Positions 1-7,784 of a stretch of DNA of 64,000 nt are shown piece after piece. How positions within the stretch are numbered: the stretch's first letter is position 1; the number at the start of each line of letters is the position of its first letter. The stretch comes from Novosphingobium sp. G106 (GTDB taxonomy: Bacteria; Pseudomonadota; Alphaproteobacteria; Sphingomonadales; Sphingomonadaceae), in the NCBI RefSeq assembly GCF_019075875.1, contig NZ_JAHOOZ010000001.1, forward strand, positions 1,798,001-1,862,000, read 5' to 3'. Both the position numbers and the translations under genes were made by a program. The notes beneath the pieces were generated by a model. That model was given only the letters and a program-made list of their open reading frames with translations. It was not told where the DNA came from and did no database searches.

Positions 1-1
1 C

Positions 2-541
2 GCCTCGCTCGGCAAGGTCATGTCGCCCTACAGCGAGACCTTCTCGTGCAAGAACAGCGACCATGGCCAGTGCGTCGACCCGGCCCAGGCCCACGACGAT
101 GCGGTCGCCGGTGCGCCGTCGCGCTCGAACCCGGCCGTGACGCGCGACAAGGCGCTCATCGGCGGCAATCCGGCCAGCAAAGATAGGCGCGCCAAACGCG
201 CTGGCGCACCCTACGCCGGCTACCGCGACAGCGTCTACCGCGAGCTCCAGGGCCTGATCGACGCCCCCGAGACCCCGATGCTGCGGCAGGGCCGCACGGT
301 GCGCACCCTGATCCTGCCCTACGCCGACCGCGGCCGCCCGGACCGGCTCTATATGCCGCGCTACGTCTATTCGATCCTTGATCGGCCGCAGTGGGTCGTC
401 GGCGACTACCTCGTGAACCCTCCGGCCGAGGCCCCACGGATCCCAGTCCTGCAGCAGGAACGGACACGGAGCGCCGACGATGCCGCAGATACAGGGGAAC
501 CTGCTCCGACGCCGGCGGCCGCTGAGGAGAAACTGCCATGA
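2..541 (+). CDS. traV: TraV, F-type conjugation lipoprotein (C-terminal part, 5' end outside window)
   Basis: The frame is open through the left window edge, so the signal peptide and lipobox are not visible; about 179 residues remain. The sequence has the TraV layout: a Pro/Ala-rich linker, then a conserved stretch around IDAPETPMLRQG and TLILPYAD, then a disordered Pro/Glu-rich tail. In the family, TraV is the outer-membrane lipoprotein of the F-type type IV secretion core complex, working with TraK and TraB. Its stop overlaps the next ATG by four bases (ATGA), which marks translational coupling with a TraC-like gene and supports the assignment. Homology is by recognition, not by a search. 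Confidence 0.75.
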   Translation, partial: ASLGKVMSPYSETFSCKNSDHGQCVDPAQAHDDAVAGAPSRSNPAVTRDKALIGGNPASKDRRAKRAGAPYAGYRDSVYRELQGLIDAPETPMLRQGRTVRTLILPYADRGRPDRLYMPRYVYSILDRPQWVVGDYLVNPPAEAPRIPVLQQERTRSADDAADTGEPAPTPAAAEEKLP

Positions 542-1209
542 GTGCCTCGGGAAGCTCCCGCGGCGACCAGGGCGGCCTGACAATCGCAGCGCTGCGGCGC
601 TCTGTCGCGCGCGACGCCTATTCGGATTTCCTGCCACTCGTAGCCTGGGACGAGGAGGCGCAGGCCTTTATCACGATCGACGACGGGTGGGGACAGGCCT
701 GGGAGCTCGTGCCCTCCGCCTATCTCTTCGCTCACGTCCACCAGGCGCTGCTCGGGCTTCTCAACATTCATTTTCCCGAAGGCACGGTGCTGCAGCTCCA
801 TTCCTTCGCCGATCCGCTGATCAACGACGCGCTCGATGCCTTCCTCGATCTCAAGCGCCGGCCCGATCCGCTGATCCAGGCCTCGGCCCGCCGGACCGCC
901 GAATACCTGCGCGCCGGGACCGCGGGCCTGGATGCCATGCACGGGATTCCCCTGCGCAATTTCCGGCTCCTGCTCTCGATCAAGACGCGTGGGCGCCTCG
1001 GCGAGGACCTGCGCCGCCAGGTCGAAGAGCAGCTCGACAAGCTCGGCATCCGACGTCTTCCGCCCGAGGATCTCGTCGCGTTCTACCGCCGCATATTCAA
1101 CGGCGTTTTCGCCGATGCGCCGGGCGTATTTGCGGACGCTGCCGATGGCCGTCCCGCGCGCGCCATCCGCTGTCCGTCGTCAGAACATTTGGCGCATCTC
1201 GCGGCGTAA
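538..1209 (+). pseudogene. traC: TraC, conjugation ATPase, N-terminal fragment
   Basis: The 223-residue product starts MSASGSSRGDQGG and matches the N-terminal, non-catalytic part of TraC/VirB4-type ATPases (around YSDFLPLVAWDEEAQAFITI and an FYRRIFNGV segment). Family members are about 800 residues, and the Walker A and B motifs are absent. Similarity fades after about residue 200 and the frame ends in TAA a dozen bases before the IS3 edge. The remaining traC sequence does not reappear on the other side of the IS, so a deletion probably accompanied the insertion. The conjugation system encoded here cannot be functional from this copy. Confidence 0.7.
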
Positions 1210-1244
1210 ATTAGCGGAGTGTGGGCCTCGTCTGGGGGTTGATG

Positions 1245-2225
1245 TTATGCGGCGAGCTTGCGGTGCTGCAAGCGCCGATGTTCGATGGTCTGCCGTTTGA
1301 TCCTTTCGCGCTGTTTGATGACGGCTGCGGCCCTGCCGAAGTAGGCATCGGCGGGCGTCACGTTGTCCAGGCTCTCGTGGTAGCGCCGGTGATTGTAGTG
1401 CTCGACGAAGGCCTCGATCTGGCATTCAAGGTCGCCGGGCAGGAAGTAATTTTCCAGCAGGATGCGGTTCTTCATGGTCTGGTGCCAGCGTTCGATCTTG
1501 CCCTGTGTCTGGGGATGGAAGGGCGCGCCGCGCACATGGCTCATGCGCTGGGCTTCGATGTATTCGGCCAGTTCGCTGGCGAGGTAACAGGGTCCATTGT
1601 CCGACAGCAGGCGCGGCTTGTGATGGACGTTCACCTGGTCGCAGCCAGAGGTTGCCAGCGCCAGGTCCAGCGTGTCGGTGACGTCCTCGGCCCGCATCGT
1701 GGAGCACAGCTTCCAGGCGATGATGTAGCGCGAGTAATCGTCGAGCACGGTCGACAGATACATCCAGCCCCACCCGATGATCTTGAAGTAGGTGAAGTCG
1801 GTCTGCCACATCTCGTTCGGGCGGGTGGTCTGGGTGTGGAAGCGATCGGCCGCCTTGATCACCACGTAGGCCGGGCTGGTGATCAGGTCATGGGCTTTGA
1901 GCAGCCGGTAAACCGTGGCTTCCGACACGAAGTAGCGCTGCTCGTCGGTGAACCGCACGGCCAGTTCGCGGGGCGACAACTCGGACTGATCCAGCGCCAG
2001 TTCGATAATCTTGTCGTGGATCTCGCTGGGGATGCGGTTCCACACCCGGCTCGGTGCCGAGGGCCTATCTTCCAGCGCTTCGGGACCGCCCTCGAGGTAG
2101 CGGTCATACCAGCGGCAGAAGGTCCGTCGCGGGATGCCCAGTTGCTCCAGGGTCTTGCGCGCCGACAGGTGGGACTGCTCGACAATCCTGATGATCTCGA
2201 GCTTCTCGGATCCGGGATACCTCAT
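1245..2225 (-). CDS. IS3-family transposase OrfB (DDE integrase core)
   Basis: Catalytic half of the transposase, about 326 residues from ATG at 2225. The DDE residues are visible in TDFTYFKI, LLSDNGPCY and GKIERWHQ, an rve-type integrase core preceded by an HTH region (ARKTLEQLGIPRRTFCRWYD). Its ATG overlaps the orfA stop (ATGA). The reading frame is also open upstream to 2297, which allows an OrfAB fusion made by a -1 shift at the A7 run. It looks intact. Confidence 0.9.
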   Translation of the reverse strand: MRYPGSEKLEIIRIVEQSHLSARKTLEQLGIPRRTFCRWYDRYLEGGPEALEDRPSAPSRVWNRIPSEIHDKIIELALDQSELSPRELAVRFTDEQRYFVSEATVYRLLKAHDLITSPAYVVIKAADRFHTQTTRPNEMWQTDFTYFKIIGWGWMYLSTVLDDYSRYIIAWKLCSTMRAEDVTDTLDLALATSGCDQVNVHHKPRLLSDNGPCYLASELAEYIEAQRMSHVRGAPFHPQTQGKIERWHQTMKNRILLENYFLPGDLECQIEAFVEHYNHRRYHESLDNVTPADAYFGRAAAVIKQRERIKRQTIEHRRLQHRKLAA

Positions 2226-2596
2226 GCGTCGTCGCCCCCATCCGCGATCATGCTTTTTTTGAGCAGGCGGTTTTCCAGGGTGAGGTCGGCAACGCATTCC
2301 TTCAGGGCGCTGGCTTCCCGGCGTAGATCCTTCACCTCATCGCTGGTGGCGGCACGGGCGGTGTCACCGGCCAGGCGGCGCTTGCCCGCTTCCATGAACT
2401 CCTTCGACCAGGTGTAATACAAGCTCTGGGCAATGCCTTCCTTGCGGCACAGCTCGGCGATGCTGTCCTCGCCGCGTAGACCATCCAGCACGATCCGGAT
2501 CTTGTCTTCCGCCGAAAAGTGCCGCCGGGTTGCGCGTCGGATGTCCTTCACCACCTGCTCCGCAGGCTTCTTGGTGTTCGAGGATTTGGGTCTCAT
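2222..2596 (-). CDS. IS3-family transposase OrfA (HTH DNA-binding subunit)
   Basis: The 124-residue product carries an N-terminal helix-turn-helix of the IS3 OrfA type (RHFSAEDKIRIVLDGLRG, then IAELCRKEGIAQSLYYTWSK). A leucine-rich coiled coil follows near the C-terminus (LKECVADLTLENRLLKK). In IS3 elements OrfA binds the terminal repeats and, fused to OrfB by frameshifting, forms the transposase. The A7 slip site lies inside its last codons. It appears full length and intact. Confidence 0.88.
   Translation of the reverse strand: MRPKSSNTKKPAEQVVKDIRRATRRHFSAEDKIRIVLDGLRGEDSIAELCRKEGIAQSLYYTWSKEFMEAGKRRLAGDTARAATSDEVKDLRREASALKECVADLTLENRLLKKSMIADGGDDA
2254..2260 (-). other. A7 programmed -1 frameshift site of the IS3 element
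   Basis: Seven consecutive A residues on the coding strand (seven T on the plus strand) lie just before the end of orfA. A -1 shift here joins the orfA frame to the open orfB frame (continuing QKKHDRGWGRRRM), as in other IS3-family elements that make an OrfAB fusion. Confidence 0.7.
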
Positions 2597-2664
2597 CTTC
2601 GTTCCTTCGTCACTACGACGAGACCCAAATCCTCCTTAAATCACAACCTCAAATCTGGGCCATA

Positions 2665-2886
2665 GGTGCTGACGGCGGACACACGCAGCGCAAGTGGTTC
2701 GATCTCGCGACGGTGGCCGAGGAGGATGAAAGGGTGTTCCACGATCCCGCCTTTCGGACTCCAGGCATCACGATCGAGACACGCCTGCACGGAGAAGGCA
2801 CCGGCGCGTGGCTATATCTTACGCAGTCCGGGGACCTTGTGCAGGACGATAGCCTACTGCTGCCTGATTGGGAGCTCGTACCCTAG
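2665..2886 (+). pseudogene. C-terminal remnant of an unknown protein next to the IS3 element
   Basis: Immediately right of the IS an open frame of about 73 codons runs to a stop at 2886 (GADGGHTQRKWFDLATV, then HGEGTGAWLYLTQSGD, ending DWELVP). It has no start codon of its own outside the IS and does not resemble the missing part of TraC. It is best read as the 3' end of a gene cut by the insertion. The family is not recognised. Confidence 0.35.
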
Positions 2887-2904
2887 CTGGTCCCGCGAGT
2901 TCGC

Positions 2905-3678
2905 CTACGCCCCCATTTCCTTCATGACGTCACATACGCGGTGGCAGCGGATGCTCATTTTCAAAATCGCGTCGAGCAATGCATCGTGGGTTTCGGCCAG
3001 GAATTGTCCTTCGCTCGGGCGGGCGCGAACAAGATCGTGAAAAACCAGGATCGCCCAGCGATCCTGCAACTGGGCGCTACGCAGATAGCCGGTCAGCTCG
3101 GACAGCCTTGTCGCGTCAAAACCGGCAGCCAAGGCTTTCAGCCTAAACGGATGCCTCCGTGCCCAGGTCAGCGAATTTGGCGGGCCCTCGCTCGTCCGCG
3201 CGGAGGCAATATCATTCGCACGTAGAACGGCCTCAAACCGCCGCATTTGCTGGTTCGGCGAACCCGGCCCCAGGTCGGTGACATCGCATGGATAGGCAAA
3301 ATCTCTACGGCTTGTCGTTCCATCCCAGCGACCAAGCGCGCGGTTCACGGGAGCAAGCTGCGTGCGCCCGTAGGTTCGCCATCCAGTGCCGCGGAGGTCG
3401 CAGGGATGGCTGGCGGTGTGATTGGCAAGCTCGTGTCCTTTGGCAGCGAGTTCCTGCCAATCGGCGGCTCGCTCCGCTATGTTCTCGAGGGTGACGTAGA
3501 AGGTACCATGGAGGCCGCGGCTATCGAGCGCCGGCCAGGCGATGTCGAGCTGGCTGTCCAGCCCATCGTCGTAGGTAAGGCTCACGACGCCCCCTCGAAA
3601 GCTTGAGGCACCAGCGAAGCCCGGGGGAGCGAGGGTGCCTATCAGCAGGGTCAATAGTGCTGTGCGGCGATCAATCAT
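2905..3678 (-). CDS. Exported polysaccharide deacetylase (NodB homology)
   Basis: The product has a signal peptide (MIDRRTALLTLLIGTLAP, cleavage after GFAGA) and a NodB-type carbohydrate esterase 4 domain. The metal and catalytic motifs are visible: TYDDG with the two acidic residues, and HELANHTASHP supplying the H-x3-H metal ligands. The conserved histidine near the C-terminus is in LVFHDLV. The family removes N- or O-acetyl groups from chitin, peptidoglycan or exopolysaccharide in the periplasm; the substrate here is unknown. ATG 3678 is preferred because it starts directly at the signal peptide; a TTG at 3699 is possible. Confidence 0.85.
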   Translation of the reverse strand: MIDRRTALLTLLIGTLAPPGFAGASSFRGGVVSLTYDDGLDSQLDIAWPALDSRGLHGTFYVTLENIAERAADWQELAAKGHELANHTASHPCDLRGTGWRTYGRTQLAPVNRALGRWDGTTSRRDFAYPCDVTDLGPGSPNQQMRRFEAVLRANDIASARTSEGPPNSLTWARRHPFRLKALAAGFDATRLSELTGYLRSAQLQDRWAILVFHDLVRARPSEGQFLAETHDALLDAILKMSIRCHRVCDVMKEMGA

Positions 3679-3746
3679 CCAGGCTTTGACTGCTTTCAAT
3701 CAGATGCCATTTCCTGACCAGTATCAAGAATAGGAGCCGCGGTGGA

Positions 3747-3842
3747 TCAGCCCCGAGCCGCCCAGCCTGCAAAGATCATCCCGCAGGCTACGGATGCCCA
3801 CATGACAAGAGCGAAAAGGCGCTGTTTCGAAGTGTCAGACAT
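3747..3842 (-). CDS. Small single-pass membrane protein, 31 residues
   Basis: A short frame encodes MSDTSKQRLFALVMWASVAC followed by GMIFAGWAARG. It has one hydrophobic helix of about 18 residues with a charged N-terminus. A GGAGGGG Shine-Dalgarno stands ten bases before the ATG, unusually strong for a chance frame. It lies between the deacetylase and a hypothetical gene. Function unknown; such microproteins often modify larger membrane proteins, but nothing here identifies a partner. Confidence 0.5.
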   Translation of the reverse strand: MSDTSKQRLFALVMWASVACGMIFAGWAARG

Positions 3843-4118
3843 GATGAAATACCCCTCCACGCGCGAGTGACCTCTTGCGGTTGAGTGGTCAATGGCGCGC
3901 ACATCGATGGACTGCAGTTATGCGCAACAGGCTGAAATTGATCGCGCCTCGCCGCGTCTGCCATTTCAATGCGCCGGCAGCTTCCCACCCGCGCGTGCTT
4001 GATCGAGACCAGACGGAATCGCGGCGGCTAGTCCCGCACTGCGACAAGGTGAGTGCGGATCAGCTCAAACCATCGGCTCTCGAACTGCGACCGACCACAT
4101 GATCCGGTCGCCAAGACT

Positions 4119-4460
4119 TCACGTCGCCGTCACCATTCTGAGCGTTTCCAAGTCCGAGTTCGCGACATGGAGCGGGCAAGCCCTGAGCCATTCATCACAA
4201 AGCTTTTTCAGTCTGTGCCTCGAACCGTCCATGATTACCCCGGCAACCTCATTTCCGAGCGCCCGTTGCAGGCGATGGAGAGTCACCAGGATGCGCCCAG
4301 CAAGAGGCAGGAACTCGCTCGCCGGGTTGTTCAGCCGCGTGTGATCGATGAAGTCCGCTAAGAGGGTATAGGTTCGGAGCGAAGGCGCCGCGTCATGCAA
4401 ATAGGCATCGTCAAGCGCCAAATAGATTTCGAAGAGACGGTCGGGGCCTTCTGCCATCAT
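4119..4460 (-). CDS. Hypothetical protein, 113 residues
   Basis: Soluble, mostly helical protein (MMAEGPDRLFEIYLALDDAY at the N-terminus, RLKKLCDEWLRACPLHVANS near the C-terminus). It has no signal peptide, membrane segment or recognised motif; two cysteines sit near the C-terminus. The codon pattern is that of a real high-GC gene, with frequent G or C in third positions. It is monocistronic as far as can be seen. Confidence 0.5.
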   Translation of the reverse strand: MMAEGPDRLFEIYLALDDAYLHDAAPSLRTYTLLADFIDHTRLNNPASEFLPLAGRILVTLHRLQRALGNEVAGVIMDGSRHRLKKLCDEWLRACPLHVANSDLETLRMVTAT

Positions 4461-4625
4461 CCGCTACTAGCCCCCCGGCTAAATGCAGGTCATCTGCAGC
4501 GCCCCAGAATATTAACGATCTTGGTTAAGATGGATTTAATGAGGGGCAAACTGGCATATCCCGCCAATTGCCATTCCGGCGATACCTGGAGAAAACCAGG
4601 CTGCCTCGCTCGAGGCCAAAGAACT

Positions 4626-4662
4626 GGACCGGCGAGCAATCCATTGCGGTCGCTCGCCGGTC
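4626..4662 (-). terminator. Hairpin downstream of the CRD-KG-F-KC secreted protein gene
   Basis: Perfect 12-base arms (GGACCGGCGAGC and GCTCGCCGGTCC) enclose a 13-base loop just past the stop of the minus-strand gene at 4670. The stretch after the stem is only moderately T-rich, so termination is likely but not certain. Confidence 0.55.
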
Positions 4663-4669
4663 CAATCGA

Positions 4670-4933
4670 CTAGCACTTCTTGAAGCGGCCCTTGGCGTCG
4701 CGGCACGGCGCCTTGCGCGCCGCCGGCGCCGCAGCAGCATGAGCTGCCGGCGTGGCATGAGCGGCCGGATGCGCTGCGGCGACCGCGTGAGTAGCCGCCG
4801 GAGCCGGCGCAGCCGCGGACGCCCCGGCACACTTGATGAAGTGTCCCTTGGAATCACGGCAAGCGGCAGCGTTGGCCGCGGCCGGAACCGCCATCATGAC
4901 GATGACGGATAGTGCGATAGCGAGCTTTTTCAT
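4670..4933 (-). CDS. Small exported Ala/Pro/His-rich protein with duplicated C-K-C motif
   Basis: The 87-residue product has a Sec signal peptide (MKKLAIALSVIVMMAVPAAA). The mature part holds two copies of a motif, CRDSKGHFIKC at the start and CRDAKGRFKKC at the end, joined by an Ala/Pro/His repeat linker. The paired cysteines could form a disulfide in each motif. The histidines in the linker (AAAHPAAHATPAAHAA) might bind metal, which is a guess. A hairpin follows the stop. No family function is known to me. Confidence 0.65.
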   Translation of the reverse strand: MKKLAIALSVIVMMAVPAAANAAACRDSKGHFIKCAGASAAAPAPAATHAVAAAHPAAHATPAAHAAAAPAARKAPCRDAKGRFKKC

Positions 4934-5153
4934 GGGTAGTCATCCCCTTGCTCGCCCTGTCTTCCCCGCCAAGGGGATGCGCCCCGCTCAGCTCGATGGC
5001 AATTGGATTTCGGGCCGATATCGCCCGTTCCTCCAGGTACGCCGGGACAAGGACCTCAAATTTAACTCCAGACGCCGCGACGAGTCAGAGGCAGAGCAGC
5101 GTTCAAGCCGCGCTCCCGCATTGAAGATCGGCGGGGCCATATGGAGAAATACC

Positions 5154-5492
5154 ATGACCAACCGGCTCAAGTTCCTCACCTGTCTGCTCGCCGCCTCGGC
5201 GCTCACCTTGCCGGGACTCGCATCGGCCGCGACCCGCTGGCAGCGCCATCACCCGGCCCGCACAGAAATCAACCACCGCCTCGTGCATCAGGAGCGGCGC
5301 ATCACGCAGGAGCGCAGGGAGGGCGATATTACCGGCGCCCAGGCTCATGCGCTGCGCGCCGAGGACCATTCCATCCGTCTACAGGAACGCGCCGATGCAG
5401 CTGCCGACGGCAATCATGGGCACCTTGACCGCAGCCAGGTAAGATCGCTGAACCAGGAGCTCAACGCCAACAGCAGGGCTATCGGCCACTGA
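5154..5492 (+). CDS. Small exported, charged helical protein
   Basis: About 112 residues from ATG 5154, with GGAG eight bases upstream. The signal peptide is MTNRLKFLTCLLAASALTLP, cleaved after LASA. The mature part is rich in Arg, His, Gln and Glu (HQERRITQERREGDITGAQ), probably a long helix or coiled coil ending QVRSLNQELNANSRAIGH. Short periplasmic proteins of this sort are common in alphaproteobacteria and have no assigned function. A strong terminator follows. Confidence 0.65.
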   Translation: MTNRLKFLTCLLAASALTLPGLASAATRWQRHHPARTEINHRLVHQERRITQERREGDITGAQAHALRAEDHSIRLQERADAAADGNHGHLDRSQVRSLNQELNANSRAIGH

Positions 5493-5526
5493 CGCCGTCT
5501 CTCCGCTTGCTTTAGGCCAGCCCCTC

Positions 5527-5560
5527 AAGGCGTGCCGCTCCCAGGCGGCACGCCTTTCTC
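5527..5560 (+). terminator. Rho-independent terminator
   Basis: Stem AGGCGTGCCG paired with CGGCACGCCT, short loop, then TTCTCTT on the plus strand. It ends the small exported-protein gene at 5492 and may also act on the converging minus-strand gene at 5567. Confidence 0.8.
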
Positions 5561-5566
5561 TTCCGT

Positions 5567-6661
5567 TCAACCGCGCCTACGACGACGGACGATCGGCCCG
5601 TGCCACTGGCGGTGAGCCTGATGTTCCCCTCTGACGCCAATCCTCGCCCCGTGTCCGCGGGCTGCAATGTCGGCCTTTTGATCCTGGCGTCCCAGCCGCG
5701 CCCCTATGACCGGCTTCTCATCGGCGACGGGCTGATGCTGGCGCGCGCGCTCGCCGCTCATTTCTGCGCGAGGGGCCTTCGCGCCATGTTGGATCCACCA
5801 GCGATTCCAGCCGGGATGCTGTGCCAGCCATTGTTGCCGTTCCTGCGGATGCTGGAACAGCCATTGCTGCCTTTCTTGGCGCCGCTCCGCGCGTTCTTGG
5901 GCAAACGGTCCGCGATTTGCGGTCTCCTGGTTTGCCTCGGCGCCAGGCGAAGCCGTGTCCGCATTCCTGGCAGGGTTGCCAAGCTCCGCGGCAGGCGGAG
6001 GATAGCGCACCGAATGGCGGTGTTCGAGAATGGCCTCCCGTCGCAGTACGCGTGGTCCATAAGGCGAAGCATCACGAACACCGTGCGCCAAGGCAGGCCC
6101 CTGCCCTCTGTAGAACGGCCCCGGTCCAACGGGTATTCTCATGCGCAGGAGAGGAGCATTTTCCAATGGAAAGGCCCGCATGAGCCCCCTGCGCGGAAAC
6201 GGGCCCGGCACGGCAAAAGGAGGCACCATCTCGGCAGTTCGCGCGCCATCTTCCCGCTCGTGCTTCGCTCCTGCCACCGCCTGCGAGCGCCTGATCTCGG
6301 GGCCCGCGTGCCGATCGTGACGATGGGGCAATATGCGGTGAAGCACGTGATCCACGGCAGGCACCCTGTGGATCGCATGATGTACGGCCTGGCGAATCGG
6401 CTCACCCAGGTAGCCCATGGCCGCCGCCGACACCGAAATCATGCCAGCCGCCAGCAGCCCCGTACCAATCGTCACGGCCTTTGCCCACGAGCGCCGGCGC
6501 GGTCGCCTTGCGCCCGGCTTCGGACTACGGGGAGCCCCGCCCTCGGAAATCGGCTGTGCCAAAGCCCTCGCCACCATGCGATCGGCAAAATCGTCCGGCA
6601 GGGCGGGAACCACGAAAGCATCGAGCTTGTCGGCGAGACGGGGATCGATCGGCTCAGCCAT
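5567..6661 (-). CDS. Membrane anti-sigma factor with long periplasmic Trp/His/Gln-rich tail
   Basis: About 364 residues from ATG 6661 (MAEPIDPRLADKLDAFVVPA), overlapping the end of the upstream ECF sigma gene by eight bases. The N-terminal cytoplasmic part is short. One membrane helix follows (VTIGTGLLAAGMISVSAAAM). The C-terminal region is long, basic and low in complexity, rich in His, Arg, Pro and Gln, with a repeated QQWL-QHP motif (QQWLFQHPQERQQWLAQHPG). Gene order and the single helix make it the likely antagonist of the sigma factor; the tail may sense an envelope signal. No ZAS zinc motif is evident. Confidence 0.65.
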   Translation of the reverse strand: MAEPIDPRLADKLDAFVVPALPDDFADRMVARALAQPISEGGAPRSPKPGARRPRRRSWAKAVTIGTGLLAAGMISVSAAAMGYLGEPIRQAVHHAIHRVPAVDHVLHRILPHRHDRHAGPEIRRSQAVAGAKHEREDGARTAEMVPPFAVPGPFPRRGLMRAFPLENAPLLRMRIPVGPGPFYRGQGPALAHGVRDASPYGPRVLRREAILEHRHSVRYPPPAAELGNPARNADTASPGAEANQETANRGPFAQERAERRQERQQWLFQHPQERQQWLAQHPGWNRWWIQHGAKAPRAEMSGERARQHQPVADEKPVIGARLGRQDQKADIAARGHGARIGVRGEHQAHRQWHGPIVRRRRRG

Positions 6662-7226
6662 TGCCGTTCTCCACCAGCAGAGACTGGAGTGCCCTTCGCG
6701 CGCGCGCCAGCAGGGATTCGAATGCCCTGACATTCATGCCCAGCATCTCGGCTGCGGAGGCGTTCGACATCTCCTCGTAGTAGGTGAGCACGACGGCCGC
6801 CCGTTGCCGTTCCGGCAGAAGGCCCAGAGCGCCAATGACCGCTTGCCGCTTCTCGTCGATCAGAAGCGCCTCGTCGGCCAGCGGTGCTTCGTCGGCGCGC
6901 TCGGGTACGGCCTCGTCGCTGATCCGGGCCTTCCTGCGCAGCCGATCGAGGCAAATGTTCGTGGCAACCCGTGCCAGCCACGCCGAGACCGGCGCGCCTT
7001 GCGCCCGCCAGTCCGGCGCGACCTTCCATAGTCTCATCAAGGCTTCCTGAGTCACGTCTTCGGCCTCTGCGCCATCGCCCAGCATGCGCCAGGCAATGCG
7101 GTGCGGCCGCGCGGCATGGCGTCCAACCAGAACTTTGAACGCCGCCCCATCTCGCTGGGCGACGCGCTGCATCAGCGTATCGTCCTTGGCCTCCTCGGGC
7201 GGGGCAAAGAGCTGGCGAGCTTCCAT
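6654..7226 (-). CDS. ECF-family RNA polymerase sigma factor
   Basis: The product shows sigma-70 region 2 (LVGRHAARPHRIAWRMLGDG then AEDVTQEALMRLW) and region 4 (LPERQRAAVVLTYYEEMSNA then SAAEMLGMNVRAFESLLARA), typical of group 4 sigma factors. It is cotranscribed with the overlapping membrane protein gene downstream, the usual sigma/anti-sigma layout. Start is uncertain: ATG 7226 is used, but an in-frame GTG at 7250 is possible and neither has a strong ribosome-binding site. Confidence 0.88.
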   Translation of the reverse strand: MEARQLFAPPEEAKDDTLMQRVAQRDGAAFKVLVGRHAARPHRIAWRMLGDGAEAEDVTQEALMRLWKVAPDWRAQGAPVSAWLARVATNICLDRLRRKARISDEAVPERADEAPLADEALLIDEKRQAVIGALGLLPERQRAAVVLTYYEEMSNASAAEMLGMNVRAFESLLARARRALQSLLVENGNG

Positions 7227-7268
7227 AGTCTGGCTGTCACCCGAACGCACGGCGATGCGAAACCCGCC

Positions 7269-7296
7269 GCGCGCCGTGCGATTTATTTCGGCGCGC
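7269..7296. terminator. GC-rich hairpin between two minus-strand genes
   Basis: Perfect 8-base arms GCGCGCCG and CGGCGCGC around a 12-base AT-rich loop. It sits between the stop of the small gene at 7398 and the start of the ECF sigma gene. It could be a terminator of the former or a leader structure of the latter; there is no clear U-tract. Confidence 0.3.
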
Positions 7297-7397
7297 GTTA
7301 ACTGGCGATTTCAAGGGGATCGATCAGGTCCAGCATAGCGGTAAATTGCGCCCCGCAGGTACTTGCAGCGCGCCCGCAGGACCGCGGTCCACGAGTA

Positions 7398-7616
7398 TCA
7401 CTCCTCTGCTCGCCTGAGGATTTCTCCCGTAGCGAGGTTGACGAAAGTATCGTCCGGCGCGCGCCTGACGTCCTGGCCATCGAGCAGAAAGTAGAAGCAG
7501 GCCCGGCGCTGCCGTTTGGCGGCCGGATTCGCGCTATCATTCTCGTCCATCTCGACCACGGTCAGCAGCGCGCCTCTTTCATCGCGCACCCTATGCCGGG
7601 CAGCCTCATGCCACAC
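7398..7616 (-). CDS. Small conserved protein, paralogue of the gene at 30458
   Basis: About 72 residues from a GTG. It shares a distinctive pattern with the product at 30458: an N-terminal RVRDERG, then an acidic stretch, then FYFLLDGQDVRRA, and a C-terminal TFVNLATGEIL. Two copies with conserved spacing and diverged middles show this is a real family. The fold is probably a small beta-rich domain (inference). Function unknown. Confidence 0.65.
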   Translation of the reverse strand: MWHEAARHRVRDERGALLTVVEMDENDSANPAAKRQRRACFYFLLDGQDVRRAPDDTFVNLATGEILRRAEE

Positions 7617-7784
7617 GTTTCGCGCCCCGCATTACATCCATTTTGGATATAATGGACGCCGCGGATGGTCATTTTCCGCAGTGATCGTGAGTTTGTCGGC
7701 ACCGGCTTGACGGTGCACTAAATGTGTTGTGGCGCGCCTGGACCTGGTTCAGTCTTCCCCGCAGCAGGTTGCGCGAAGGGGCGG

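Larger units (their letters stand above)
1222..2662 (-). mobile_element. IS3-family insertion sequence
   Basis: About 1.44 kb with overlapping orfA and orfB on the minus strand. The ends are tentative: the left end reads TGGGCC from 1222 and the right end, read inwards on the minus strand, TGGCCC from 2662. They share an imperfect inverted repeat including GGTTG 10-15 bases further in. No convincing target duplication is visible, which agrees with a deletion next to the element. It separates the traC remnant from an unrelated coding remnant and a polysaccharide deacetylase. Confidence 0.8.

Noticed and set aside
1221..2417. Long plus-strand open frame through the IS3 element
   Set aside because: Antisense shadow of orfB and orfA; its composition is that of a high-GC complement and it has no recognisable domain.
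1217..2670. GTG as target duplication of the IS3 element
   Set aside because: A three-base match at uncertain ends is not better than chance.
5600..6730. 376-codon plus-strand frame opposite the anti-sigma gene
   Set aside because: Complement of a real coding frame with ECF partner; Arg/Pro-rich translation with no motif.
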